Origin: Flavilitoribacter nigricans DSM 23189 = NBRC 102662
GTDB taxonomy: Bacteria; Bacteroidota; Bacteroidia; Chitinophagales; Saprospiraceae
Direction of reading: 5' to 3'
Assembly: GCF_002646595.1 (NCBI RefSeq)
Contig: NZ_PDUD01000025.1
Coordinates: 238,987-302,986, forward strand
DNA length: 64,000 nucleotides
The position numbers were made by a program, and so were the translations under genes. Positions within the stretch are counted from its first letter, which is position 1. Each line of letters starts with the position of its first letter. The notes under the pieces are model-generated. The model made no database searches, was not told the DNA's origin, and saw only the letters and a list, made by a program, of their open reading frames with translations. This document shows positions 1 to 8,205 of the stretch, piece by piece.

Positions 1-1615
1 TACGCACGTATTCCATCTGCTGGTAGATGTACCAGGTAATACTCAGCAATCCTACCACCATCATAAACTGGCCGGTGAGCAGCACATTGCGGAAATTGAA
101 AAATCGACCGGCGACGGGTTTACCGGCCGGTTTGCCGAACAGGCGCAGCGAAGGCCGGCGTCCGTAGGCCAGGGCGGGATAAAGCCCGCTGAAGAGCCCG
201 GTGATTAGCAACAGGCCCAGCATGGCCAAAAGGGTAAGCGGTTGATACGATAGACCGGTACTCAGCTCCAGCGCCATCAATTCATTGAAATGCGGAAGCA
301 GCGTGTAAATGATCATCCAGCAAAACGGCAGGCACAACAGCGCCAACAATACGGCTTCCGTCAAAAGCTGGAACGAGATGTCCCGGGGCCGGGCGCCCAG
401 CACTTTTCGCATACCCATTTCTTTTTGCCGATCGGCGTACATGGCCACGGAAAGATTGGTGTAATTCGTCCAGATGATCAGCAGGATCACCAGCGCAACC
501 AGCGCAAAGGTGGTCAGGTAAGCGGGCCGGGCTACAGGTTTCAATTCGTACAGCGTGCCTTCGGTAAAGTGAATGTCCGGTAGAGCCACCGCCGTAATGC
601 CTTTGGAAAGTTCATCCTCGGTATAGCCCGGATAGATTTTGTCAACATCCGCATTCAACTGCCCGATCATCCGTGCGGGATCGACTCCCGGATTTAGCTT
701 CAGGTAGGTGTAGGCGCCCCAACTGGGAATGGATTTCTGGTGGATGATAAAATCAAAATCGTAGTGGCGATTACCCGGCACATCGGCAACCACTCCGGCC
801 AGGGCGAAGACCTCATCTTCGATCGTCAGCGCTTTACCGATCAGAGCCTGATCGGACCAGTTTCCCCCAAACCACCTTTCCGCCAGCGATTCAGTAAGTA
901 TGATCTTGTTGAACCCGTAGAAAGCTTCTTCCGGCGTACCCATTATAAATTCCTGCGGGAAGATCTCCTGAAAAGATGCGCCACTGTTGGTAAACAGCGC
1001 ATTTTCGGCTACAAACCGGCGATTGTCAAACGCTACGTAGAACTGACCTCCACCACCGATGGCCGATTGGGACGGTACAAAATGAGCAGCCGCCTCTACG
1101 GCATCCTGCCCGCGCAGGTAATCCAGTAAGCGCAGCTGGACCTCCGGAGCGGAGTCATTGTAATCGGCAAAATACATGGAGGAATAGGTCTGGGCCCGGT
1201 AGTTATTCATCAGGCGGTAGATCCGATCGGCTGCGGGCGTGTCCCGGTCGTAAGTCAGCTCATGGTGCAGGTACAAACCGATTAGCATGACGGCAGACAC
1301 ACCGATGGTCAGCCCCAGTAAATTGATGCCGGTAAAACTTTTGCGGTGTAAAATGTTGCGGATGGCGATCTTGAAGTAGTTGTTGTACATCGGTAAGAAT
1401 TGTTTCGCCCTGGAATATTTCTCAAAGGCGTAGGGTTTGAAAAAACGAAAGACATCCGCAATGAACAGTCGGTTGGCGGTGGTGCGTCCGTGTTTGTGGT
1501 ATCGGTAGAGAAATGCTTCGTGGAGATCACCCTGGATCTCCTCCAGCAATTCTTCGGAACAAAACCAGATCAGGAAACGATCGGCCCATTTGGGTGGAGT
1601 GGGGTGGGGCTTCAT
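1..1615 (-). CDS. FtsX/MacB-like ABC transporter permease with PadR-associated prefix (partial)
   Basis: This is the N-terminal 538 codons of an ABC transporter permease of the MacB/FtsX superfamily; the gene continues past the left edge. The first 65 or so residues (PPKWADRFLIWFC, then LLEEIQGDLHE) match the cytoplasmic prefix found on Bacteroidota permeases that sit beside PadR regulators. A membrane segment follows near residues 100-120 (LLGLTIGVSAVMLIGLYL), then a large periplasmic MacB-type domain, then further membrane segments including RKVLGARPRDISFQLL, a typical FtsX loop. Its ATG overlaps the PadR stop codon by 4 bases (ATGA), so translation is probably coupled. Such proteins are usually about 800-900 residues long and may export peptides or lipids or resist envelope stress. 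The substrate cannot be told. Confidence 0.88.
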   Translation of the reverse strand, partial: MKPHPTPPKWADRFLIWFCSEELLEEIQGDLHEAFLYRYHKHGRTTANRLFIADVFRFFKPYAFEKYSRAKQFLPMYNNYFKIAIRNILHRKSFTGINLLGLTIGVSAVMLIGLYLHHELTYDRDTPAADRIYRLMNNYRAQTYSSMYFADYNDSAPEVQLRLLDYLRGQDAVEAAAHFVPSQSAIGGGGQFYVAFDNRRFVAENALFTNSGASFQEIFPQEFIMGTPEEAFYGFNKIILTESLAERWFGGNWSDQALIGKALTIEDEVFALAGVVADVPGNRHYDFDFIIHQKSIPSWGAYTYLKLNPGVDPARMIGQLNADVDKIYPGYTEDELSKGITAVALPDIHFTEGTLYELKPVARPAYLTTFALVALVILLIIWTNYTNLSVAMYADRQKEMGMRKVLGARPRDISFQLLTEAVLLALLCLPFCWMIIYTLLPHFNELMALELSTGLSYQPLTLLAMLGLLLITGLFSGLYPALAYGRRPSLRLFGKPAGKPVAGRFFNFRNVLLTGQFMMVVGLLSITWYIYQQMEYVR

Positions 1616-1926
1616 CGCAGGTCAGGAATTAAGTTCCACAACTTCTGCCGCGAAGCTTTAATCTCGGCAATGACCGCTTTTCCGGCGGCAGTAGCCTGGA
1701 AGATGCGTTTGCGCCGCCCGCCGCGCTCGGCGGTGGCACCTCCCATAAAACTTTCGATCAGTCCCTTTTTTTCCAGTCGGGACATCACCGCGTGAATAGC
1801 GCTGATGGAAATGCTTTTCCCCATATGTTCTTCGTAAGCCTGACTGACGGAAAAACCGTAGGCTTCCTCATCCATCATCATGATCAGTAATAAAACCGTC
1901 TCTTCCAGGTATCCTAATCCCTGCAT
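1612..1926 (-). CDS. PadR-family transcriptional regulator
   Basis: A 104-residue PadR-type winged-helix regulator. It shows the family features: LGYLEETVLLLIMMM at the N-terminus, YGFSVSQAYEEH, the recognition-helix region ISAIHAVMSRLEKKGLIES, then a basic wing (ERGGRRKRIF) and LTxxG-like ATAAGKAVI. The ATG at 1926 was chosen because an upstream in-frame extension to 1980 starts with TTG and has no PadR homology. The gene ends in a 4-base ATGA overlap with the FtsX-like permease, so the two form one operon. PadR proteins usually repress their own operon and respond to small ligands or phenolic compounds; here the ligand is unknown. Two direct repeats lie directly upstream and could be the operator. 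Confidence 0.88.
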   Translation of the reverse strand: MQGLGYLEETVLLLIMMMDEEAYGFSVSQAYEEHMGKSISISAIHAVMSRLEKKGLIESFMGGATAERGGRRKRIFQATAAGKAVIAEIKASRQKLWNLIPDLR

Positions 1927-1930
1927 TTGT

Positions 1931-1991
1931 TCAATACTTGTAGAATAAATGAGCAAAAAAATAAGCACTGATTTTATCAATACTTGTAGAA
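1931..1991 (-). promoter_or_regulatory. Direct repeats upstream of padR, candidate operator
   Basis: The 15-mer TCAATACTTGTAGAA occurs exactly twice, at 1931-1945 and 1977-1991, 46 bp start to start, directly in front of the padR ATG at 1926. A perfect repeated 15-mer right at the start of an autoregulated-type operon suggests a PadR binding site or a promoter element. It is a direct rather than inverted repeat, unlike the classic PadR dyad. Confidence 0.45.
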
Positions 1992-2168
1992 CTTATTGCA
2001 AACCTAGGGGATGTTTAGCGAAATGTCAATAGGGAGTGTACATTTTACCGGATTTAATTTCTGACTCATACCGCCTTACAAAGGTTTTTCCATGTCCCTT
2101 ATGCTGTAAGCGGAATGCAAATGCCAGATATGGATCGTCCTGGAAATGACAACGGATCAATCCGGGCA

Positions 2169-3167
2169 TCAGGATTTACCTACCAGTTCAATCCGCCTGT
2201 CCCGGATCCGCGGAGCCACCTCCTCGCCCACGTGCAGGCCCGGATAGGAATTGGTACCCAGAGCGGCCGGGGAAGGACCGACCCATTCACTGCTCCGCCC
2301 TTCAATGCGGATGAGCTGCAGATCCGGTTCGATTATCAGGGTAGCAAACAGGCTATCCCGGTACGGGCAGGTGTGCGATATCCAGGGGTGATCCCGGTGG
2401 ATGGCTTCGGAATAGCTTTGGTGTTGAAAATCTCCACCCACCCACTGGTAAGAAGCCGAATTGAGATGCAGATAGGTGATTCCCTGAATACGCAGCAGAT
2501 CATCTACGTGGGAATGGCCGTTGATGGCCAGCAGGATCTTACTGGCATATTTTCCCAGCAGGTCCTGAAGTTCCGCGGCATTATCCACTGCAATGGTTCC
2601 GGCCAGCGGCTGGTGGGAGATGATGATGACCGGCTGGGTCGCATTGTCCAGCTCGTCGGCTAACCAATTCCGCTGTTCTTCCCCAATGTAAGAAACGTAG
2701 CCGCCCCGATGGGTGGGCGATCCGGTATCATTACCGTCCAGAACGATCAGCTTGATGCCGGCAATGGTTCGGGTGTAGTACCGGCCGGGCATATTCCAGA
2801 CCTCCAGGCATTGCTCTTTGGTGTGGCCGGCATCGGTATCGTGATTACCGATCACGTGGAGCGTTTCGGCATGCGCACCGTTAAAGAGATCGATTACCGC
2901 CTGGTTCTTTTCATTCGGATAGGCAAAATCTCCCAACTGGATCAGGGCGTCGGGACGCTGGATCTCCATTTCCCGGACGAAGGCTTGCATACGTTCCAGC
3001 CCGTCGTGCATGATATCCTGGTGCAGGTCGGCGATCAATCCCAGTTTGACGGGTTGCGCTAAACTGCGTACGGCCGCCCGAACCGAGCCCGGCAGGATAA
3101 AAGCGAAAGCTCCGGCGGTAGCGGTCCGGATGAATGTACGGCGGGAAAGGGGATGATTGGTTTTCAT
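2169..3167 (-). CDS. Tat-exported calcineurin-like metallophosphoesterase
   Basis: A 332-residue metallophosphatase. A twin-arginine signal (SRRTFIRTATAGAFAFILPG) at residues 8-30 predicts folded export to the periplasm. The dinuclear metal site is visible as LIADLHQD (about 44-51), LGDFAYP (about 77-83), GNHDTD (about 107-112), then SHQPL and NGHSHVDD near residues 190-230. The length is normal for the family. It is the last gene of a four-gene operon with a phosphatase-superfamily hydrolase, a phosphonatase-like HAD and a Zn-dehydrogenase (28-bp gap from the gene before), which suggests hydrolysis of an organophosphate or phosphodiester before or during uptake. The substrate is inferred only from context; the fold and metal site are clear. 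Confidence 0.88.
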   Translation of the reverse strand: MKTNHPLSRRTFIRTATAGAFAFILPGSVRAAVRSLAQPVKLGLIADLHQDIMHDGLERMQAFVREMEIQRPDALIQLGDFAYPNEKNQAVIDLFNGAHAETLHVIGNHDTDAGHTKEQCLEVWNMPGRYYTRTIAGIKLIVLDGNDTGSPTHRGGYVSYIGEEQRNWLADELDNATQPVIIISHQPLAGTIAVDNAAELQDLLGKYASKILLAINGHSHVDDLLRIQGITYLHLNSASYQWVGGDFQHQSYSEAIHRDHPWISHTCPYRDSLFATLIIEPDLQLIRIEGRSSEWVGPSPAALGTNSYPGLHVGEEVAPRIRDRRIELVGKS

Positions 3168-3195
3168 AAGAGTTGTGTTGGTATGGTGGTATAAA

Positions 3196-4170
3196 TCAGC
3201 GGTTTGCCTGAAAAACTGATTCGGGTATTTTTCCCACCCAGGATTTGGGCAATTGCTGCAACCCGAAAAGGCGGGCGATCACCACGGCCGTATTGGTATT
3301 ATTATTCGGTTCGGTAAAACCCTGTGCTTTTTGGATGCCCGGGCCGCTGACGGCCCAGGGAACGTTCATCTCCACCGGTGACATACCGCCGTGTCCTTTA
3401 CCCTGACCGCCGTGATCCGTGATCAGGAAAAAGTGAGTGTCCCGGTAAAGGTCTTCGGCTTTCAGCTGATCGATCAGTCGGCCGATGGCCAGGTCGGCGG
3501 CTTCGATGGCCTCGATGTACTGGGGAGACATCCATTCGTGTTGGTGCCCGGCGTGGTCGACATGAACGCTGTACAGGAAGATCAAAGTTGGTTGATCCCG
3601 GTTGGCCACCGCAAAATGAAAGGCTTTTTCGTAATTCTGCTCGTAGCCGTCGTCCTCTTCAAAACTTACTTCATCCAGATATTTTTGGTTGATCGGATGG
3701 ATCAGGTTCCCCCAATTGTAATAATAGGCCGTTTTGGCTGCGGGTAGTTGCTCCTTTAGCAATTTGAAAATAGAAGGAGCGTATCCCTGCGCATCTTGTT
3801 CTATGGGAGGCAGAGCGTGCTCCGCGAGCGTCCAGTTATTGCCATCTACCCCGTGTTGTTCGGGGCCGCTGCCGGTCAGGTGACTGGTCCAGTTGGGCAG
3901 GGTCACCGAGGGCATCACTGTGCGGGTGGTAAAAGAAATACTGCCGTCGGCCAGAAGGCGATCAAGATGGGGATGATCGGCCGTTTGGTAACCCGGAACG
4001 CTTAGCCCATCCAGGCCGAGGATGATCACCCTTTTGGCAGGAGTAATGGGCGCGGCGTTCGCACCTTCGGTCCGGGTGGAGCGGCAGGCCGGTACCGTTA
4101 TCAGGGCCAACCCGAAGAGCAGACTAAGTAACCGGAACGTATTCCGTTGATTGACAATTTCCAAGTACAT
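3196..4170 (-). CDS. Alkaline phosphatase superfamily hydrolase (NPP/PhnA-like), lipoprotein
   Basis: A 324-residue hydrolase of the alkaline phosphatase superfamily, closest in look to type I phosphodiesterases/nucleotide pyrophosphatases and phosphonoacetate hydrolase. All expected active-site pieces are present: LGLDGLS (metal Asp), PSVTLPNWTS with the Thr nucleophile, VDHAGHQHEW, ITDHGGQGKGHGG. The N-terminus has a lipoprotein signal (LLFGLALITVPAC), so it is probably anchored in a periplasmic or outer membrane. The ATG at 4170 was preferred over a GTG at 4194. It lies 28 bp after the HAD hydrolase gene in the same direction. Candidate substrates are a phosphonate such as phosphonoacetate or a phosphodiester; sequence alone does not choose between them. 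Confidence 0.85.
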   Translation of the reverse strand: MYLEIVNQRNTFRLLSLLFGLALITVPACRSTRTEGANAAPITPAKRVIILGLDGLSVPGYQTADHPHLDRLLADGSISFTTRTVMPSVTLPNWTSHLTGSGPEQHGVDGNNWTLAEHALPPIEQDAQGYAPSIFKLLKEQLPAAKTAYYYNWGNLIHPINQKYLDEVSFEEDDGYEQNYEKAFHFAVANRDQPTLIFLYSVHVDHAGHQHEWMSPQYIEAIEAADLAIGRLIDQLKAEDLYRDTHFFLITDHGGQGKGHGGMSPVEMNVPWAVSGPGIQKAQGFTEPNNNTNTAVVIARLFGLQQLPKSWVGKIPESVFQANR

Positions 4171-4198
4171 AAAAGTTGGTTTTTCGTGAAGCACCCGG

Positions 4199-4915
4199 CT
4201 AGATCTGCTGCAATTCCGAATCTTTAAATTTTACTTGGTCTTTCATCTCCAGCAGGCTGTCGATGATGAGATCCGGATTTGCGGTGGCGAGTTGATCTTT
4301 GGTCTGGGCTCCGGTCGTAATGCCGATATTGAGTCCGCAGCCGGCGGCTTTGCCTTCTTCGATATCAATGATGGAATCACCCACCTTGGCGACCTTTTCG
4401 GCCTCATCAATTCCCAGCCTTTCCATGGCCAATACGATCATATCCGGTGCGGGCCGACTGTTGGAAACATCACTCGCCGTAACCAGCAGATCAAAATCCC
4501 GGCCTTCTTCCCAGTTCAGTTTTTGCACCAGGGAAGTTGCCGTAGCGCGGTTGTAACCGGTATTCAGCACCACCTTAACGCCTCGCTTCTGTAGGTAGCC
4601 GAACAGTTCCTGCGCACCCGCGTAGGCTACTACATTCAGTTTTTCGTAGGCTACTTTCAGGTGATCCAGAAAATACTGGAAGGCCACTTTTGCGTCCGCT
4701 TCCAGTTGCCCGGGATCATCGTAGACCGGGGAGAGGATGTCCTTTACCGCCTGGAATTTCTCTTTGCCTCCGCCGACGAGTAAAACGGTATCCAGTGAAA
4801 AATCGTGGCCGAGGCTGTTGACCGCGTCCCGCAGCGTTTTGTAAACTACATTATCCTCGTTTACGGTGGTGCCGGCCATATCAAAAACAACCAGACTGAT
4901 CTTCTCTTTTTGCAT
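4199..4915 (-). CDS. Phosphonatase-like HAD hydrolase
   Basis: A 238-residue HAD-superfamily hydrolase that resembles phosphonoacetaldehyde hydrolase (PhnX) and the PhnX-like family that accompanies phosphonate genes. The nucleophile motif is VFDMAGTTV (residues 9-17), the form seen in phosphonatases. A small alpha-helical cap follows, with LVGGGKEKFQAV at 46-57; its Lys is near the place of the PhnX Schiff-base lysine, but correspondence is not proven. Motif II is LNTGYNR, motif III/IV VAKVGDSIIDIEEGKAAG. True PhnX acts with PhnW, and no transaminase is in this window, so another phosphonate or an organophosphate is likely. It sits 19 bp after the dehydrogenase gene in one operon. Confidence 0.87.
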   Translation of the reverse strand: MQKEKISLVVFDMAGTTVNEDNVVYKTLRDAVNSLGHDFSLDTVLLVGGGKEKFQAVKDILSPVYDDPGQLEADAKVAFQYFLDHLKVAYEKLNVVAYAGAQELFGYLQKRGVKVVLNTGYNRATATSLVQKLNWEEGRDFDLLVTASDVSNSRPAPDMIVLAMERLGIDEAEKVAKVGDSIIDIEEGKAAGCGLNIGITTGAQTKDQLATANPDLIIDSLLEMKDQVKFKDSELQQI

Positions 4916-4934
4916 AGTTATATTGGATTGCTAA

Positions 4935-6026
4935 TTATTGATGTTCTGGAAAAATACCAACCCGGTAGTGCCCGGACTCATTGGCGACAGCAAAGGCCCC
5001 ATCGAGCTCGGACAGGGGGAAATCCGTTCCTACCAGTCCTTCAAAAGGATACTTCCGGTGGTGGGCGGCCAGAAAACGAATGGCCTCGGCCAGGTCCGCC
5101 GGAATATAGTTGTGCAGCCCTTTGATGGTCAGAATATTGCGGACGACCTTTTCGGCATTGATGGCCAAGTCGCGTTGGGCGTACACCGCCCCGACCCACA
5201 CGTTGATGCCGCCGATATTCAGTAGTTCCATCCCCTTTTCCATAGCCGCGGGCACACCGCTCGTCTCGATCACTACGTCAATACCGCCAATTTCGGCAAT
5301 TTTTTCTTTTAAAGCAGCAGCGTCCAGAGCGGCATCCAGGGGCATATCTGCTCCGAACCGGAGCGCGCGCTCCGCACGATCCGGATTGATATCCAGTACC
5401 AATACCCGTTCCGCACCGGCTTCTTTCGACATGGCGCAGGCGGATAGCCCAAGCATACCGGCTCCGATAATGAGTACGTTCTTGCGGTTCAGATCCCCGG
5501 CCAGGCGCAGGGCTCCGGCAATGGTGGCGTGCGTACAGTTCAGCGGAGCCGCCTCTTTCCGGTTCAGACCGGCGGGAAGTTTAAAGATATCCGTACCGGC
5601 CCGGAGGTGGCAGTGAGTAGCGAAACCACCGCTGAGCGAGCCGTCCTTATCCAGTGTTTCGTGGCCGTATTTAAAAAGATCCGGCGATTTTTGGGGAATG
5701 CCTTTTTGCGCCATACAGCCTGCGTGATCGTGGGCGTAGACCGACCAGGTAACTGCATCACCGATCCGGAGGGTCGCTCCCTGGTAATCGGAAACGCCAC
5801 CCGGCCCGATCGCTACAATCGTGCCAATGATCTCATGGCCCAGAATGCTGGGCGTATGGGCACCCCGGCGGCCGTAGAAGGTGTGCAGGTCACTGGTACA
5901 AATGGTGGTGTAATCGATCCGGACCGTTACTTCTCCGGGCTGTAATTCCGGTAACCCGACCCGTTGTTGGGCAAAGGGTTGTCTGACTTCGTCAAACACC
6001 ATGGCTAGTGCTTCTCGATGTTCCAT
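4935..6026 (-). CDS. Zinc-binding alcohol dehydrogenase, phosphonate-associated type
   Basis: A 363-residue medium-chain dehydrogenase. The catalytic-zinc ligands (ICTSDLHTF and GHEIIG) and a Rossmann motif (VLIIGAGMLGLSACAMSKEAG, about residues 185-205) are present. The stretch WSVYAHDHAGCMAQKGIPQK followed by KYGHE aligns, from memory of the family, with the lobe of the putative phosphonate-catabolism dehydrogenase family (TIGR03366), where a four-Cys structural zinc site is expected. Only one of those cysteines remains here. It is the first gene of the 6026-2169 operon. The probable role is oxidation of an alcohol or hydroxy-phosphonate intermediate with NAD(P). A promoter with TATCTTTG on the minus strand and a palindrome in its spacer lie just upstream. 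Confidence 0.85.
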   Translation of the reverse strand: MEHREALAMVFDEVRQPFAQQRVGLPELQPGEVTVRIDYTTICTSDLHTFYGRRGAHTPSILGHEIIGTIVAIGPGGVSDYQGATLRIGDAVTWSVYAHDHAGCMAQKGIPQKSPDLFKYGHETLDKDGSLSGGFATHCHLRAGTDIFKLPAGLNRKEAAPLNCTHATIAGALRLAGDLNRKNVLIIGAGMLGLSACAMSKEAGAERVLVLDINPDRAERALRFGADMPLDAALDAAALKEKIAEIGGIDVVIETSGVPAAMEKGMELLNIGGINVWVGAVYAQRDLAINAEKVVRNILTIKGLHNYIPADLAEAIRFLAAHHRKYPFEGLVGTDFPLSELDGAFAVANESGHYRVGIFPEHQ

Positions 6027-6093
6027 GAAAGCGGTAAATTAATAGCGGGCATTTTTCACCCCTTAAAAATAAGGAATTCCCCAAAAGTGATCC

Positions 6094-6101
6094 CAAAGAT
6101 A
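6094..6101 (-). promoter_or_regulatory. Minus-strand -7 element of the dehydrogenase operon
   Basis: Read on the minus strand this is TATCTTTG, a perfect match to the Bacteroidota -7 box TAnnTTTG, 68 bp before the dehydrogenase ATG at 6026. A clear -33 TTG is not seen at the ideal distance. Palindrome 6104-6120 would occupy the -7/-33 spacer, the position expected of a repressor. Confidence 0.5.
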
Positions 6102-6103
6102 GG

Positions 6104-6120
6104 TTTTCTTTAAAGGAAAA
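6104..6120. promoter_or_regulatory. Palindromic operator site A (XRE-cupin regulator candidate)
   Basis: TTTTCTTTAAAGGAAAA, a 17-bp near-palindrome. It shares the half-sites TTTCT and GAAAA, at identical spacing, with sites at 6124-6140 and 8206-8222. Sites A and B start 20 bp apart, about two helical turns, so two dimers would bind on the same face of DNA between the divergent operons. Confidence 0.55.
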
Positions 6121-6123
6121 ATT

Positions 6124-6140
6124 ATTTCTTGTTAAGAAAA
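6124..6140. promoter_or_regulatory. Palindromic operator site B (XRE-cupin regulator candidate)
   Basis: ATTTCTTGTTAAGAAAA, the second 17-bp site of the same pattern as 6104-6120 and 8206-8222. It ends 28 bp before the -33 element of the DUF5690 promoter, and it covers the region where the -33 of the dehydrogenase promoter would lie. Confidence 0.55.
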
Positions 6141-6168
6141 TAATTTAATATTGATTTAACCTGAAAAA

Positions 6169-6200
6169 TTGCCTTTCGAAGCGTGCGGAATTTACTTTTG
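6169..6200 (+). promoter_or_regulatory. Promoter of the DUF5690 transporter gene
   Basis: TTG at 6169-6171, a 21-bp spacer, and TACTTTTG at 6193-6200: a full match to the Bacteroidota sigma-ABfr consensus. The expected start of transcription near 6206 gives a leader of only about 20 nt before the GTG start codon at 6228. Confidence 0.7.
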
Positions 6201-6227
6201 TAAACCTGCTGATTCAAAACTCATCCT

Positions 6228-7520
6228 GTGGAAGCAACCATTGAACGCCCTGCTTTTTCGAAAAGATCAACTGTCTGGCTGATGCTGGCGGCTTTCCTTT
6301 GCTATACGGGAATGTACGCCGTGCGAAAGTCCTTTCTGGCCGGACAATATACCGGTGTGGAATTCGAGGGGATGCACTTCAAGACCATCCTGGTGATCAG
6401 CCAGGTGATCGGTTACATGCTTTCCAAATTCATTGGGATCAAGGTGATCTCGGAGTTGGATAACCGCCGACGCAGCTGGTACCTGATCGGGATGGTTGGC
6501 TTCGGGCTGCTGATGTTGCTGGCTTTTGCCGTGCTGCCGCCGAATCTCAAACCGATCGCTCTCTTTCTCAACGGCCTGCCGCTGGGCATGGTGTTCGGCA
6601 TTGTTTTCTCATACCTGGAAGGTCGGAGAAATACCGAGTTGCTGGCTGCAGCCCTGAGTGCGACCTTTGTCTTTTCTACCGGTTTCGTCAAAACCATCGG
6701 GGTATGGCTGCTGCAGGATTACGGGATAGGGGAATTCATGATGCCCTTTCTGACGGGGCTGCTGTTCTTCCCCATTTTTATTCTGGCCGTCTGGATGCTC
6801 AATCGGGCCAAACCTCCGGGCGCACAGGATGTGGATCACCGCAGTGAACGCGTGCCCATGGACGGCCGCCAGCGGGCGGCATTTTTGCGTCAGCACGGTC
6901 TGGGGTTTGCCGGTCTGGTGCTGGTGTATATTTTGCTTACCGTCATTCGGGATTTCAGGGATAACTTCATCGTCGAGTTCTGGGCGGAACTGGGATACGC
7001 CCAACAGCCCGAACTGATCACGCTAACCGAAATACCCGTTGCGGTAATCGTCCTCATCATTGCGGCGGCGGGCGTGCTCATCCAGAGCAACCGGCGTGCC
7101 TTCAACAGTGGCATGTACCTGATCATGCTCTGTTCGGTCCTGATCCTGCTGGTTACCGTTTTGTTCAGCAACCAGCTGATCTCTCCCGTCATCTGGATGA
7201 TCGGTACGGGCATTGGCGTATACCTGCCGTATATCCTTTTTCACTGTCTGATCTTCGAAAGGCTGATCGCGCTGCTGCGCTTCCGGGGGAATGTCGGTTT
7301 TTTGTTCTATCTGGCAGATGCCCTGGGATACAGTGGAAGTGTAGCGGTGATGCTGATCAAGGAGCTGGGTGGTTTTGAAACCACTTGGGTGCATTTTTTC
7401 ATCGATCTGAATATCTACGCGGCCTTTGGAATTCTGGGAATAGCCGTACTCGCACTCTACCTGATCTCCCGCAAGCGGGTACCGGAAACGGAGGTAGTGA
7501 CGATGCCCCAATCCCTGTAA
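6228..7520 (+). CDS. DUF5690 family MFS-like membrane transporter
   Basis: A 430-residue integral membrane protein with about 12 hydrophobic segments, recognised as DUF5690. The N-terminus (LCYTGMYAVRKSFLAGQY) recalls the start of organophosphate:phosphate antiporters of the GlpT/UhpT type, which carry an RKxF-like motif in the first helix. A central cytoplasmic loop (about 195-225) separates two halves, as in MFS proteins. The start codon is GTG; no ATG occurs before the first membrane helix begins, and a promoter 28 bp upstream supports the choice. The gene is divergent from the phosphatase/HAD/dehydrogenase operon and convergent with the XRE-cupin regulator. Role inferred from context: uptake of the phosphonate or phosphate ester that the operon breaks down. 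Confidence 0.82.
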   Translation: MEATIERPAFSKRSTVWLMLAAFLCYTGMYAVRKSFLAGQYTGVEFEGMHFKTILVISQVIGYMLSKFIGIKVISELDNRRRSWYLIGMVGFGLLMLLAFAVLPPNLKPIALFLNGLPLGMVFGIVFSYLEGRRNTELLAAALSATFVFSTGFVKTIGVWLLQDYGIGEFMMPFLTGLLFFPIFILAVWMLNRAKPPGAQDVDHRSERVPMDGRQRAAFLRQHGLGFAGLVLVYILLTVIRDFRDNFIVEFWAELGYAQQPELITLTEIPVAVIVLIIAAAGVLIQSNRRAFNSGMYLIMLCSVLILLVTVLFSNQLISPVIWMIGTGIGVYLPYILFHCLIFERLIALLRFRGNVGFLFYLADALGYSGSVAVMLIKELGGFETTWVHFFIDLNIYAAFGILGIAVLALYLISRKRVPETEVVTMPQSL

Positions 7521-7525
7521 TGTAC

Positions 7526-7570
7526 TGACGTAAAATTGGTTTGGGATTTTCCCAAATCACTTCGCGTCAG
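7526..7570. terminator. Palindrome between convergent genes
   Basis: TTTGGGA-TTT-TCCCAAA at 7540-7556 forms a 7-bp stem, with an outer TGACG/CGTCA pair at 7526-7530 and 7566-7570. It lies between the stop of the DUF5690 gene (7520) and the end of the convergent regulator gene (7591). It could be a bidirectional terminator, although no T-run follows the stem on either strand. Confidence 0.4.
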
Positions 7571-7590
7571 GTATATCTGAGGGTTAGGCA

Positions 7591-8172
7591 CTAAAGCGTG
7601 ATAAAATAAACCACCAGGAGCATCGCTTCGGTCTTACCCGCATTTTGGGGGACGTGGGGCAGATTGCCGTCAAAGAACAAAGAGTCTCCCGTTTCCATCT
7701 CAAAAACTTCCTGGCCCAATTCATACCGGACTTGTCCCTGGAGGATGTAGATGTATTCGAAGCCGGCGGTGGAGACTTTATTGCGCTGGGCGTTGGGAGT
7801 CAGCTTGAGTAGGGATACTTCTACCGACGATTTTTCCACGGTGTGGCTGAGCGCAAATTCGTAGTGAAACCCCACGGATTCTTCCTCTTTGCTTACGGGC
7901 TGATAGTCCGCTCTTTTCCGGAAGATATACCCGGAAAAAGTCTCATCGGTAGACAGGTCACTAAAAAAGCTGTTGAGATCGGCCTGCAGCGTATTCAGGA
8001 TCTGGATCAGGGTCGGCAACGTGGGAAACACCCGTCCGTTCTCGATCTTCGACAGCATGGCAATACTGATGCCCGAACGGTCCGCCAGTTCGCCGAGTTT
8101 CAGGCCGTTATTTTTGCGGATGTTCCTAATTTTTAATCCGATCTGGATCGTCAAATATTCGGAATTACTCAT
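7591..8172 (-). CDS. XRE-family regulator with C-terminal cupin domain
   Basis: A 193-residue regulator. Residues 8-65 form an XRE helix-turn-helix (LKIRNIRKNNGLKLGELADR, then ISIAMLSKIENG), and residues 105-190 a cupin (FEYIYILQGQVRYELG, METGDSLFFDGNLPHVPQN). This architecture is common in regulators of catabolic genes, where the cupin senses a small metabolite. It is convergent with the DUF5690 transporter. A 17-bp palindrome 34 bp upstream of its ATG matches two sites in the divergent promoter region of the neighbouring operons, which suggests autoregulation and control of the whole locus. The sensed compound, perhaps a phosphonate or its product, is an inference. Confidence 0.88.
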   Translation of the reverse strand: MSNSEYLTIQIGLKIRNIRKNNGLKLGELADRSGISIAMLSKIENGRVFPTLPTLIQILNTLQADLNSFFSDLSTDETFSGYIFRKRADYQPVSKEEESVGFHYEFALSHTVEKSSVEVSLLKLTPNAQRNKVSTAGFEYIYILQGQVRYELGQEVFEMETGDSLFFDGNLPHVPQNAGKTEAMLLVVYFITL

Positions 8173-8205
8173 GGTTCTTTGACTAAGCCGGTAAATGTAT
8201 CAAAG

